From Luzula sylvatica (taxonomy: Eukaryota > Streptophyta > Magnoliopsida > Poales > Juncaceae): a DNA stretch of 64,000 nucleotides. Position numbers and translations under genes: made by a program. Under the pieces are notes generated by a model. That model was not told the DNA's origin. It worked only from the letters and a program-made list of their open reading frames with translations, and ran no database searches. The stretch spans positions 29,056,914 through 29,120,913 of the forward strand of contig OX326958.1 of assembly GCA_946800325.1 (NCBI GenBank), in the 5' to 3' direction. Below, in pieces: positions 1 to 12,943 of this stretch (positions within the stretch are counted from its first letter, which is position 1; each line of letters opens with the position of its first letter).

Positions 1-2013
1 GTACTCATGCTAGAAATCGAATTCATTGCAGTTACGCCAGCTGTACTCGCATTTACGCCAGCTGGACTGGTAGTTATGCCAGCTGGACTGGCTTGTTTGA
101 GAGCGAGCGCGACTTGTTGTAAAGGAGTGGCCTGGGGATATATCCCTTTGTAATAACCGCTGTACCGGCTCCCGCTCGTCAGAACTGGAGGGGGAGGATA
201 CGATGTCAGTACTGGAGGGATTGTACTGTACGTTTTCAATGATTGGTTTCTGTTAAAAGAAAAAGACGAAGTTTGTTACGGTTTGTTCTGCAAATTGCAT
301 ATCAAGATTATGCTTATTTGCATAAAAGCCCATTTTTTGTACCTAGAAGCACGACATTCAAAAGCAATAGTATCTAAAAGATTCTCTGCGAGAATCCTCG
401 CTGCTTCTAGATTCTTTGAATTCGAACTCGATAAATACAAGTGAAGTGGTTGCAACGATTCTGCAATTCAAAATAAATAAATAAATCCAATTAACTTAAT
501 TAATTTAAAAAAGAATGAATATAAAAAGTATATACCTTGAGAATGACAGGTGTCAGTAGATCCAGAATTACGGCCTTTTAACATAACAGTGGCTCCTGTT
601 TCATTCATAATGTGATTTATATATTGATCCTGCATTTACAAATCAGCCCCCCAAAAAAAGAAAAAGAAAAAACGCATTCCCCCCCATTCGCATGGAGATG
701 TTAGAAAAAATAAAAGCTTTCGCATTAGATCTCCTCTCACTAGTTGTGATAAAATAAAGGGGTATAATAGTAATTTTGTATGATATTTTATATTTATTCA
801 AGAATTACATACATTTGGGCCTCTTATTCGATTTGCGATATTTAATGATGGATCTGGATCGAATCCTAAGTATATACACAAGCTAAGTGGCTGAACAACC
901 TGTCATAAGACCAAACTTCAAATATTATATTATATAAAATAACATGTATGAATAAAAATGCAAATATAATTAGTTAATTAAGTACGTGAGTAAGTAAAGT
1001 TTGGCTTTGTTTAAGAATATCTTCGATCATCGAGGCGGCCTTATCAACGGCTCGGATTCTCTCTGACGTGTCCTTCAAGTGGAACCCAGCACAAATATGG
1101 AGATAAAGTGGTTTTTCTCCATTTGGTAAACTACCACGAGGCATATATTTACCCCTGAAATAATGTAAAGGAGAATTTTACATATTTACCCCTGTAAAAA
1201 TGCAAAAAGAGAAGACTATGTACGAGTAAATATAATAATATATTACGCACCTAGTTATGACAATGGCGCCTGTATTTTTCTGAATCTGCAAAAGGGGAAT
1301 CTATTTAAGATTAAAAAGGTATATTAGGATAATTTAAATTTTATTAAATTAGCGGAGGAGTGACCTCGTCTTGAGTTTGGCGTTTAGTGAGCTTTTGGCG
1401 AGTATTTGGTTCCGCATCATTTATCACGATTTCTCTTGCTATTAATTCTTCCTGAATATCCGGCTTCAATTATTAGAAAATTACATAAATGCCCTTGGTT
1501 GTGTCGATAACGAATAAAAATACCTGATTTAATGTCTGAATTATTTCCTTTGCACTCTGAGGTAATGCTTGAATTGGCGGAACAGGATTGGTTGCGAGGG
1601 CATTGGTAATTTGACCAGAGAGAGGATGTGAAATTCCAATAATGCCACTGGAACTCACTGGTACAGAACACGATACCAGAGACTCTGCTGGCTGGTCCCA
1701 CTTTCGCCTTTTTCTGAAAAATTAAGCAATATACTTTTTATGGTGCCGGAATTCCAATAATGAATCTCAGTGATAATTTGTTTCTAAATTGTGTTGTCTT
1801 TTCAATTTTTATAGTGTATGCACTATAAATTCGCAAGTAATAATGAAGCAGAAGGCCCAAATCAAGGTAATTGGACTAAAACTCATAATCCAACCCAAAA
1901 TTCGAAAAATCTTCAATTGAAAACTATAAATAAAAAACCTACATATACTACCTTTGCCTAGATACAGTGGTTGATGATTCAATTGAGACATTTGAGCTTG
2001 TATCTTCTGCCAT
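1..2013 (-). CDS. RIK: RIK, KH-domain protein (RS2-interacting), 3' end missing
   Basis: Partial gene that runs off the left edge. Exons in coding order: 2013-1952, 1713-1524, 1463-1365, 1285-1251, 1154-986, 629-536, 460-343, 249-1; the phases agree at every junction and give 338 codons so far. The start is MAEDTSSNVS. The second exon carries RKWDQPAES, typical of this family. The KH domain follows, with ELIAREIVINDAE, IQKNTGAIVITR and GKYMPRGSLPNGEKPLYLHI, then DQYINHIMNETGATVMLKGR. Exon 8 has the proline-rich PPVLTSYPPPP and QATPLQQVALAL region of RIK. RIK proteins bind RNA through the KH domain and were described as partners of the ROUGH SHEATH2/AS1 MYB factors in nuclear chromatin regulation; that role is family knowledge. 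The gene is divergent from the RBOH gene, with 766 bp between the two starts. A shortened copy of exons 6-7 lies at about 14.56-14.83 kb. Confidence 0.9.
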
Positions 2014-2779
2014 GATCACGCTTTCGGAGAACAAAATTAACCGTTAAAGAGAAATTATTCTCGCTAGGGTTCTGTAGGAGATGATAGACGCGAGAGATCG
2101 CCGAACTTAGATTCATATTCTGAACTTCGTTTAAAACTCGAAAACGGAATTCTCAGTTTTATATAAACTGAGAATGTTATTCCGGATTTTTGAGAATGAG
2201 GGATTTCATACTTGATTCTGTAATTCCTGGATTTCTTTTCTCGAGTGTGTTGAATCCTCTGAATTTATAATTGCATTTACATGCAATTGTATATAGTTCA
2301 TGATCAAAACAAAAAAATTGTATTAGACCGGTTTGGGCTAAAATTGGGCTTTATTTTTTTTTTTTTTTTTTTGAAAATGAAATATGTTCTTACATAATTC
2401 AAAAAGTTCCACTTAACTTAAATTCATAATAGAAAAGAGGACAATATTATATCCCAAAAACGAATATTGACAATATTTTCTGGATAATTTGTCGATTAAT
2501 TATAAGTTTATAACAAGTTGTGGTGACATGATTTTATTTATTGGTCACCAAACTTATTAGCCCAACTAAACCTCACAATAATCATGACAAAACAAGAGAT
2601 TGGAGTCAACAACTAACTCCAACGCCTTCACTCTCAATTCCCATTAGACCAACAACTGGTTCACCATGCACCGAACCAACCAAAACACGCCACGCGGCCT
2701 TATATTTTTCATAATATTAGGAGCTTATCTCTCTAAAGTCTAAACTAACAACTCAACCATACACAAGACACCATTTTAG
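2014..2779. promoter_or_regulatory. divergent intergenic promoter region RIK / RBOH
   Basis: This stretch separates two divergent start codons, so it should hold the promoters and 5' UTRs of both genes. It is AT-rich with a T-run near 2350-2371. I see no repeat or ORF of note and cannot place transcription starts. Confidence 0.5.
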
Positions 2780-5700
2780 ATGGTGGTCTCTCAAGATGAT
2801 CCTGAAATTGGGGAAATATCGATCATCCAATCAGTAGTCGACACGTGTTCTTCGTCGAGCTCGAGTAATTCCTCGCCTATCGTTGAAATCAACATCAATT
2901 TCCACGATGATTCGAGTTGCACTAGTTGTAGCAGATGTAGTAGTAGCAGGAGCAATAGTAGCAGTAACGATTCTTCGTGTTTTCGACGAGTCGAAAACGA
3001 AGAACTCGAGAAGGGGGAGGCGAAGCTCTTGTCCGTGCCTTCGATGAAAATGGAGTTCGTCGAATATGCTGAAAATGGAGAATTGAAATGGAAAGAGATC
3101 GAAGAAGTAGCAAGCGATGTTGAGTGTGCGTAATTGACAAAATTATATACGAGTTTTTTTTCGTATATTATTGTTCTTCTATTATTTTCTATTAAACTTT
3201 TCATAGCCTAACTGGCATTTATATTCTCAAATATAGTTTATTTTTATTTTAGATAAGATGGAAGAGAGAATACCTCCAAATTATTCGAGTTGTAAGAGCA
3301 AAATCTACTTGGACGCGTAATTTTTTTTTTTTTTTTTTTCACCTTTTTTTTTCTGTTCATTTCTTTGCTAAGCATATCTTGTGAATAGGTGTGGGAGAAA
3401 AACATGCGATGAAATAACTGAAAAGGAAATCATTCAAGTATGTACAAAAAAAACCCATAAATTATAACAGAAACATTATAATTATCATAAAAAAATCTGT
3501 ATACCCTGTAAAGTTTCATGTTACATCAATGCCCACCAAGTGTTTAAATTAAAATTTCTTATTATCATTTGTTAATTTCAGGCCATACTATACAGTGCTT
3601 CTGTAAATAATCTGAGATTTAATGAAGAAGAGGCTATAGAATGTGCTAAGCTCATTTTAGAAGAGCTGCAGGCTGATCAAGTAAATATCCAGGTCAAAAT
3701 TTCACTACAATCCTTCTTAATTTTTCAAAATTACTTACTCATCCTCATGACACCGATCTGCCAAGCAATATTTTGAATGATCTGAATTTAATTTATCTGC
3801 AGATAAATGAACAAATCGACAAGTCGACGCAAATTACGACTCCAACATGGTCACCGCAGTCCCTTCCTTCAACTAATCATCATTCCAAACTTTTCTCTCC
3901 AGTTATCCTGTTTCTTCGAACCAACTGGAGACGAATATGGGTCACCTTTCTCTGGTTGGCCATATGTTTCGGTCTATTCACTTGGAAGTTCATGCAGTAT
4001 CAGAACAGATCGGCCTTTCAAATAATGGGTTATTGTCTCTGTACCGCCAAAGGGGCAGCCGAGACGCTTAAATTCAATATGGCACTTATCTTACTACCCG
4101 TGTGTAGAAACACGGTGACGTGGCTTCGCAAGAACCGTTCGATCGGGTCATTCGTGCCTTTCAACGACACCATTAACTTTCACAAGGTATATATATTGTG
4201 ATCTTCGAGTTCGCGCTACAACTTTTTTTTTTTGTAATTTAATGTAGTAAACAATAAATTCTCTAATACTTGCAGTTAATCATGATTAATTATCCCTTTC
4301 GAGTGTAGCTTATCGCAGGAGGAATCATAATCGGCATAATTCTCCACGCAGGCGTTCATTTAACATGCGATTTTCCGCGAATTACCAACTCCAATCTACT
4401 CTTATTTCGTCAAACGATCGGGGGAGGATTCGGATACACAAGACCGACGTACATAAACATATTAACATCGATAGAGGGGTTAACGGGTATAATAATGGTT
4501 GTACTTATCATTGTTGCCTTCTTATTGGCTTTGAGTCCCCCAAGAAGGAACCCTCAATCTCTCCCCCAACCAATCCAACGATTCGCGGGATATAATGCTT
4601 TTTGGTACTCTCATCACGCGTTTATATTGGTGTATACGTTGCTTATCATCCATTCTATGTTTCTGTTCTTAGCGCAAGATTTCACCGAGAAAACGGTATA
4701 TTTAATATTTATCTTCCTTGGCGTATATTTTTTAATTATTTTCTATTTATTTAATTGTTTAGCTAAAAAATAATTTATTTATTCACAATGCTTTATTAAA
4801 AATACAGACATGGATGTATATAGCAATTCCAATCCTAATATATTTTGGGGAACGCATATTTAGAACCGTTCGATCAGAAGTACACACAGTTAACATTTTA
4901 AAGGTAATAAATTTGTCGATCAAAGAAAAAAGATAATTTTGTGATTTTTGTGATTTTATTTCATACTTTTGGCAAATCAGGCAAGGATTTACCCAGGAAA
5001 GGTTATTTCTTTGAAAATGAAAAAGCCTTCGGGTTTTACGTACCGAAGTGGAATGTATGTTTTCGTACGGTGCCCTCAAATATCTAATTTCGAGTGGTAA
5101 TAATGATATCTTTTTTTTTAATCTAAAAAACTTTTTGTCTTAAATTTTCAGAATACTTACAGAATGGTTATAAAACAAAGAATTTAGAATTTCTTTTTCA
5201 TTTTCATTTTGTTGTTTTTGAAATAGGCATCCATTTTCGCTAACCTCTGCACCGAGTGACGATCATTTAGCCATGCATGTGAGATCGCTTGGTGATTGGA
5301 GCTACCAATTTTATAATAGATTTCACGAGGTAAATCGATTCAACTCCAAGCTGGTAAATACTAAGTACTGAGATTATAATTAATCCATGATATATCAAAT
5401 AATTATCAGGCATTAGTTTTGGGTAATTCTGATTTGCCCAAAATAGCAATAGACGGGCCCTACGGTTCGGCTTCACAGGATTACGCCAAGTACGAAAATG
5501 TTTTGCTAATCGGACTCGGGATCGGCGCGACTCCATTCGTTAGCGTGCTCAAAGAAATAGCCAATAACCTTAGCAAGGCAATTATTATATGCAAATTCAA
5601 ATTCAAATAAAATATGAAAATTTTATGAAATTGATTTTAACAAGGGGTATTATGGTAATTTTGCATAGGTGGACAGTGGAAGGGGTAAGAGAAAAAAGAA

Positions 5701-7738
5701 GGCATATTTTTACTGGGTCACAAGAGAACAAGGCTCCTTTGAATGGTTCAGAGATATCATGAAAGAAGTCTCCCATTTAGACAAGAACCAGGTTTGTTCA
5801 TGAACTGCTAAAACTTGAAAAACAAATATACATTTATTTTGTGTAATTAAATTACTAATTGGGGTCATTAAGACTGAATTGACAAAATCAGGGAAATTTT
5901 CATATAAATCCTAGAAAATTCTTGAATTGCTATGACAAACTCTAATTTCTAAATTTTAGGAAGTAATAGAGATGTACAACTATTTAACTAGTATTTACCA
6001 AGAAGGAGACAAGAGATCAGCACTTATAAGTGCAATCCAAGCCCTACATTTTACAAAGAACGGCATAGATATAATCTCTAGAACTCCTGTTAGTTTGTTA
6101 ATTAATTGTTGGTCTTGCTCTTTTTTTTTTCCAATTTTTCAAATATACATATTTTTCAAACTCATCCTCTCTTTTTGTGATTTTTGAATTTTTATTTGTA
6201 GGTGAGGACACAATTTTCAAGGCCCAATTGGCCCAGAGTATTTTCTGGCCTGGCTTCTAGACATGGGGGAGAAAATATTGGTAAACATTTTATTTTGGGA
6301 AACTTTTGCACGTAGACAAAGTTAATTTTATATTACCCACAATAGACACAAAATTTTGATAATTTGAAAAATGACGTTCTGGACTTTTGAAAAGTTGAAA
6401 GTTTGTAAGATTATTTTTCTTAATACTTCATCTCATATTGCATCATTGTATGTACCCAATATTTTATATTATTAATAAAAATAAAAATAAAAATAATATT
6501 TTATTATTAAATTTTAGAAAATTATATTTTCTTTAAAAATAAAGGTGTGCCTATTAAAAATATTCATATTTTATAAAAATGATGTATTTGATCATTTTTT
6601 ATATCGCAAATAAAAATCATATTTTCAAAAAATTATTACATTTAAGTATAAGATTATATTCTCATTGTGTTAATTTGAAAATTTATATTACAATTTTTAA
6701 AATATTTTTATTTACAAAATGTCTTAATTTTTCTCAAATATAATTATTATTTAAAATAATTTATAATATTTTTATCATTTTTGGAAAATTTGTAAAAATA
6801 AATTATATTTTAAACCATCTGCAATTTTAAACCATAATAATTATTAATTTGTGAAATTAGAGGGAAAATGAGGGGAGTATCTCGACGAGGCAACCGTATT
6901 TCTTTTGGAAGATGTAACGTATTAGATATATCATTTTAAATAATATGAATATTTTTAATAGACACACATTCATTTTTAAAGAAAATATAATTTTTATTTT
7001 GATTTTTTTATAAATAATATAAATGTTGGGTACATACAATAATATGAGATGAAGTATAAAAACAAAATTAAATCGTACAAACTCTCGAGTGTCATTTCTC
7101 AAATTACCAAATTTTTGCGTCTATTGTGTGTAATATCAAATTTACTTTGTCTATGGACAAAAAAATTTCCCTTTTATTTTTGGCTAAATTTCACATATAC
7201 CCTTAATAAAGGTGAGATATATGAGTAATTGAGTACTTCTATAATATAAGATTTTTTCTTGGAGGACCAAATAGTGACAGTGGCGGATCTATTAAGGGAC
7301 TAGGGAGGGCAGCTGTCCCTCCCCCTAGATTTTTGAGCGGTAGTATATATACGTGATTATGCCAGTGTATTTTACGATAGAACTGAAAAATGATGTACTA
7401 CCGCCACTCCAAAAATGTTTGAAATTTTCTCACAGTAGCCCCCCTAGATTAACCCCCCCCCCGCCCGCATTGATTTGGGGCAAGATCCGCCACTGCGGCA
7501 AATACACATGATTTTAATTACATCGTGGACCAAAAGATTGAGCCTTTAAGTTTTCACATTGATTAAGCTTTTTTTCTTTATTTGATAACACTAACATTTT
7601 ATGTGTAAATGTGATTAATTAATTGCAGGGGTATTCTATTGTGGACCAAAATTGTTGGGTAGACAACTAGAGAGACTATGCCACAACACAACCATCAAGA
7701 CAACCACAAGATTTGTATTCCACAAAGAACATTATTAA
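2780..7738 (+). CDS. RBOH: respiratory burst oxidase homolog (NADPH oxidase), reduced N-terminus
   Basis: Plasma-membrane NADPH oxidase that passes electrons from NADPH through FAD and two hemes to O2, making superoxide. Exons: 2780-3125, 3253-3316, 3389-3437, 3582-3692, 3803-4186, 4309-4695, 4808-4903, 4981-5096, 5227-5329, 5410-5577, 5669-5791, 5960-6088, 6202-6280, 7629-7738; total 754 aa, short for a family of roughly 830-950 aa. The ferric-reductase membrane part has [31 protein letters not shown] and [11 protein letters not shown]. The FAD site is [18 protein letters not shown] sites are [29 protein letters not shown] and the C-terminal GVFYCGPK. The first EF-hand region is absent; the second is degenerate ([14 protein letters not shown]), followed by the usual [11 protein letters not shown] segment. 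The first exon is a low-complexity Ser-rich stretch. Intron 10 appears to be GC-AG (AGCAAG|GCAATT). Intron 13 (1,348 bp) holds a Mutator-like element and a MITE. Junctions of exons 1-3 are the least certain. Confidence 0.9.
6297..7171. mobile_element. non-autonomous Mutator-like element with long terminal inverted repeats
   Basis: An 875-bp insertion in RBOH intron 13. It starts GGGAAAC and ends with the complementary TTTCCC. The two arms (about 6297-6600 and 6880-7171) are inverted copies of each other over roughly 280 bp, sharing for example ATAGACAAAG and ATTTGAGAAATGAC-like stretches. It is flanked by a perfect 9-bp direct repeat TTTTATTTT (6288-6296 and 7172-7180), the target-site size of Mutator-like elements. 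The centre is AT-rich and has no credible coding sequence. The duplicate locus at 15249-15257 shows the same site without the element. Confidence 0.85.
7278..7495. mobile_element. small MITE-like element with CAGTGGCGGATCT terminal repeats
   Basis: A 218-bp GC-richer island inside RBOH intron 13. It begins CAGTGGCGGATCT and ends AGATCCGCCACTG, a 13-bp perfect terminal inverted repeat. The interior has runs such as CCCTCCCCC and CCCCCCCCC. I could not see a convincing target duplication, so the superfamily (hAT or CACTA type) is open. Confidence 0.6.
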
Positions 7739-7968
7739 TTAATCCATAAATCAAAAGAAAAAGGACAATCAATAACCTAACTTAATATACTGGAGACAGT
7801 ATTTTTATTTTTTATTTTGCTTTCCAAATGCTGATTAAGGCGATAATATGTTTTATTTCTCAAAAAATACACGAGAAATAACAAACTTGTACTTTGTTTC
7901 TTGTAGTAATTGTTTTTGACATTATGTTGTTCTTATAACTAAACTGATTACTTTATACGCAACAAGAA

Positions 7969-7985
7969 GCTGGAATAGCTCAGTT

Positions 7986-8018
<33 letters not shown>

Positions 8019-8042
8019 GAGGTTCGAACCCTCCTTCTAGCG
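7969..8042 (+). tRNA. tRNA-Asn (GTT)
   Basis: A 74-nt cloverleaf. The acceptor stem is GCTGGAA with TTCTAGC. The D-arm is GCTCAGTTGGTTAGAGC, the anticodon loop CTGTTAA with anticodon GTT, and the T-arm GGAGGTTCGAACCCTCC. The discriminator is G. A T-run (TTTTTT) directly downstream serves as an RNA polymerase III terminator. No intron. It is identical to the copy at 15445-15518. Confidence 0.97.
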
Positions 8043-9657
8043 TTTTTTCATTTTTTTTCATAAATATACTTAGAAAATCAGTTCTCGGTTTCTATGAGAA
8101 CCTAGAAATGGTTTCCAGGATTTCGTTGGCTGGGCATATGTTAGTAGTAAAAACCCATTTTATATGGAACAATCCGAAAAAAAATATCCAAACCCGGACC
8201 GGATCCGGAACCGTATCTGTTTTTACGGGTATGGATCCGGATTTAAGAGTTAATTTTTTGATGGATCTGTATATGAATTCAGATAGTATCCGGATCCGAA
8301 TAAAATTGTAAATGGATAACCGTTTTGTTGAAATCATGATCAAAATCATAATATATATATATATATAATTTCACATCTAATTACACGAATAGTAAATTTT
8401 AATATTAAAATTGTTTGACTAAAAACACACATATAATCTAGTAGTATTATATGGGATTCTTATAGTTATAATTTTTTTAAAAACAAATAATAATACTTAA
8501 AATTATATTATGTGAATATGACACTTAAAATTTTATTATGTACAAATGCATTTTTTGGCATTGTATTTTTTTACATAATATTTTTACAAATTCATATTAT
8601 AGAAAACAATATGTATGAAGAAGTATAATTTCTAAAAATAATATTAATATATGTTGTATGTTCGTAATATTACATATAAACAATTGAATATAATTATTCT
8701 AATATGAACCTAGCTCACGTCATTAATATATATGGTGATGTGGACGTCTAAAAAATCTTACATAATATAAAATAATGGACACATAAATTACTACAAAAAA
8801 TATGATTATAAAAAAATCAAAATGATTAATCAATGGCCTAAATTTTTACCACATTTCATAATCTAATAGTTGATATAAGTGATGATGTAACCGTCATTTT
8901 CGACTCTTTGCTATATTAATAAATTGTAATTTATAAAATTAGCTTTGCTTAAAAAATTTAGTCCAAAAATTTATTGTAGATACATATTATTTCTTTCTAA
9001 TATAGTATTTAGTTTGTGTATGTAATTTTTTGGGAGATGAATAGCTTATGTTATTTAAGTTTAAGAAAAAGAAACCCAAAAAATGGACAAAAACATGTTC
9101 GGTCCCACACCTAAAGAATTAATTGAGGCGTGCTGTAAAAATATACAATAATAAATTATATGCAAAGATTAATGAAATGATATTGTATTATGATTGAATT
9201 TATAAATTGAATACAATCCTCTCTGTATACATACCAACATAACTAGTTATTATTCTAATCCTATCCATTCATCATCCAACGGTCTAATTAACATGGACCA
9301 TTAGATCTACCTACTCAAGACTAATCTATCCAAACACTAATAATGTCTCTCTCTATTTCTATAAGAGCTCGTCGCCTCCAGTATCGTTGTCATTTTCTTT
9401 AACACATGCATATCATCGAAGAGAGAAAATTTATCGAAGAAGTATAATTTACTGTTTTACCCTTTTCTTTCGTTGCTGCTAACCGGCTGAATAAAAATGA
9501 AAAGGAGTTTTTACCGGCTCAATAACTTTAGCCGGTTTGTTAATCTAATTTGGATCGTTAGATTGATGAGAGTGAACGGTTGGAAAAGATTTGGTGTACC
9601 GAAGAAAAACTCAAAAAATATATATAAAAAACTAAAAAACATTATGCTATTAATAAA
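8043..9657. other. intergenic, no gene recognised
   Basis: Very AT-rich spacer between the tRNA and the 3' end of the pyrophosphorylase gene. At 8170-8310 there are several GGATCCGG-type motifs, perhaps a degraded element; open frames across it look fortuitous. A short TA microsatellite lies at 8350-8368. I see no gene. Confidence 0.4.
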
Positions 9658-12600
9658 TTAAAAAGAAATTTCACTTGGCGCAGGAAAAGTTATTCCCTGA
9701 CAAATGGACTCCAAATTCTCCCCAGAATACGAACAAATCGGCGACACTTCCACCCCTTAAAAACCACAAAAAAATAAATAATTAACAACAAATAAGATAA
9801 AATATTACAATATAATCCTACCGGTTAGGCAAGGCGGTATGGAATTCTTGAGAGAGCCGCCAGCGGCGATGACCCAGCGACTATGGAGCCGAAGCAACAT
9901 TAAACGAGCTGTATCGGGTGTGTCATAATTCGACCCGTTAGCATTCTTAACGGGTGCAAATTCCTCCTCTCTCGACACCTTTGAAAAAATCACATAAATT
10001 TAAAAAAAGCTAGATTTAGAGAAAGTAGAGAGAGAAAAGGCAAACCTCGAAGAGAGACATTGAAGGAGCATAAGGAAAGGCGTCGAAAATGAATTGCTCG
10101 AGTTTTATACCTGTTGTGGGCCCGTGTATCGATGGTATCTTCTTCTCTGCTATGTGATAACTAAATAAAAATGATTAAAATTAAATTTAAAACTAAAACT
10201 AAACTAATATCAGTATATTTTTTGGATTATATATTTAAAACTAACATGCTATCTTTATCGAGACTGTTAGCCACATGATTGAGAAAATCCAACGTGAACA
10301 TGTGCAAACAAACCTGTATTAATTTCCAAAGGGTAAATACAATAACTTTAATTTTTAGAAGGGTAAAAATGTAAAAATACGTACATTACTCCAGCAAAAA
10401 CGGAGGCGTCCAGTAGTTTGATGAATTTCAGAGCACATATTCAGATCCATTTCGCTGTACTCCAAAACCGTGAGGGGCCCGCCTCTCCCTCTCTGCACGA
10501 ACACTCCCACTTTCTCTTGCGGATACGCCTTCGACAAAAATTTATACCCTTTTTTGTAAATATGAGAAAATACAGGGGCATTTTTGTAAATTTCTTACCT
10601 TTTGAACGACTTTGGCGGCGGAAGCAACGCCTTTATCGATTAAGTATCCGAGAAATGTTGGATCCGCTACTCGCACCTAAACTTGTTTAAATAGTATAAA
10701 TAATACAAAAATGGTATATTCACGAAATAAAATAATTTGTTTTTTGTTTTTTTACCAACACATTATCGACTCCGTAACAATCGATGTATTTGACGCCTCT
10801 AGACGCCATGTCTTCTAATAATTTATTTGATTTTAATGCTGTGGATTAAAAAAAAAGAAAAATTAAATTCATTACTTCATTAATTCATTTGTATTAATTT
10901 AATCGTACCTGCGTATACTCCTCCATTTCCATCAGGAGCTTTAGCTACCTGGATCGATAACAAAAACAAATATATAAATTATTTTAGGGGGTAATTGCAA
11001 AAAGGTCCCTGAATTATTAAAATTGCAAAAAACAAAAAAGCCACTGAATGACCTTGTAAGGGGTTTCCATAATGAATCGGCCATCAGGAGAAATGCAAGG
11101 AAGCGTGCCTTGTTGAAAAAACGTTACCTAAATAAAAAATCAACAAAAAATATATAAAAAATAATTTAAAATTAAATTAAAGTTCTACGTACTTGGTCAG
11201 GGTCCAAACCGAAGTATTTGTGCATATCGAAGTATTTACGAGTGGATTGGTCCGTGAATGGACTCGTCATTATGTACCAGTGAATCGGTACCACAGAATT
11301 TTCGGTTGCTTGAGCAGCAAGTTTTTGAATGCATAATATTTTCTCTGCTTGGAGTTGAAACAATGATTTTCCTGATGGTAATCCAACACCTAAATTTCGA
11401 ATACAAAATTATTAAGGGCTTTTTTGCAATTTAGAAGGGACTTTTTTAAAATTTGGTGAAATGAATAAAATACTTACTGAAACAACCCTTGGGATCTGAG
11501 CTTCCAAGCCTGGTCCCCTATTTAATACAATTGTGAAAAAAAGAATATTAATGGATTAATAAAAGGGGGAAAAACTCAAATAAAAATAAAACAGGGACTA
11601 AAACATAATTTTCAAAAATATAAGTTTTTTTGGAAAATTTACCTGGCCGCCAGCCAATAAGACAACAGCTAATTTGCCTTCAGAAATAGCCTTTAAACCC
11701 ATCTTCCACCATCTCTCTTCGTCCAATTGGCTTCTCTCTTCTACACTCGACACACTCGATTCTGGTACCGGTTCCACTGATGGCAGTACCATACCTACAT
11801 TAAAAATATAAATAACAATAATCATAAGGGCCAATTTGCAAACTTCATTTTTGAATTAGTGAAGAAAGATTAATAATACCTTGAGATCCAAGGGAGCCAC
11901 GAATAATCCTATCAATTCTCGGTAGATCAATGCTCTGTTCAGATTGCAAATAAAAAGAGATCCATTAATTTGTTAATTTATGTTTTACAAGTAAAATAAT
12001 ATAAGAAATTCTGTATAATTATATGAGTTGAAATATCCACAAAAATGCAAATAATTGTGAAGGAATTGAATAGAATATCCAAATGGAAATTTAAAAATAA
12101 GGGCTTTTATAGATCTAAAGTGGGGAAAAACAAGGTTATGATTTGCACAGATTACCTTTTTGGATTGCATCCTACAAATCTATCTTAAGTTAATAAATAG
12201 AAAATGCTAATGTATTTGCTAAAAGATAACTCTTTAGCACATTATAACAGGAAAAAATTAGCACAAAATTCTGAAAATTTTGATGAATTGGGGGATCTAC
12301 ATAAAAATAGATCAAATCAGAGAATCTTCATATATTTGATACAGTGAGTACTAACAAAATCCCCAATTCGACCCAACTACGAATCAAATCCAAACATCCA
12401 AAAATCAAAACAGATGTTAACATTAAATAAAACCCAACCAAATTAAAATAATTCAATCTCACCTCAATATTTCTGACAAGCAATTCTCTCGCTTCAGGCG
12501 AGATCTCATCCCAAAGAGAAAGCGAATGCTCTTGCCCATAATACTTCAATCTCTCCACCATTTCCTGAGGCGGAGTGGAACCCAAAACCATCGACGGCTC

Positions 12601-12699
12601 CCCCGACACCGGCGGAAACTGCGGCGATGCCACTCTCCTCCCTCCCATAATATCCGTCCCCGATCCTCCCACCAATGTTAAAGAATTTTCCTTCTCCAT
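9658..12699 (-). CDS. UAP1: UDP-N-acetylglucosamine pyrophosphorylase (GlcNAc-1-P uridylyltransferase)
   Basis: Cytosolic enzyme that makes UDP-GlcNAc from UTP and GlcNAc-1-phosphate, the sugar donor for N-glycans, GPI anchors and O-GlcNAc. Exons: 12699-12463, 11934-11880, 11794-11643, 11517-11478, 11389-11193, 11127-11053, 10948-10909, 10838-10756, 10676-10599, 10528-10385, 10313-10246, 10160-10046, 9978-9822, 9755-9658. They sum to 1,539 nt, 512 aa, the usual plant length. The nucleotide-binding signature [19 protein letters not shown] crosses exons 3-4. Other conserved blocks are [68 protein letters not shown] and [20 protein letters not shown]. The start [10 protein letters not shown] is preceded by a CT/GA-rich 5' UTR. 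All expected domains are present and no disruption is seen. The gene is flanked by insertions on its 5' side (12.9-14.5 kb). Confidence 0.95.
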
Positions 12700-12943
12700 C
12701 TCTCTCTCTCTCTCGCTCTAGCTCACCCCTCTCAATTTCTCTGAAATTTCCCGTCTCTTATTTTACAAATTACAAATCGTTCTTTTTATTCATAAATATG
12801 AGTTATTTAGTTTACTAAGTTTAGTAAACAACAAACAGCTTCACCCGTTATTCAAAAAACAAACGATGTTTCTTCTCTTTGGCTTCTCGTCACAATCTTT
12901 TGTTGAGACACGTCCAAATTATCTAGTTTATTATTTCAACAAA

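Noticed and set aside
6857..7102. Minus-strand frame of 81 codons in RBOH intron 13
   Set aside because: It is AT-rich sequence in the arm of the Mutator-like element with no transposase similarity.
12156..12171. 16-bp putative exon (GATGCAATCCAAAAAG) bounded by AG and GT in the pyrophosphorylase gene
   Set aside because: Including it breaks the frame into the next exon, while joining exon 1 directly to 11934 gives the conserved [11 protein letters not shown] sequence.
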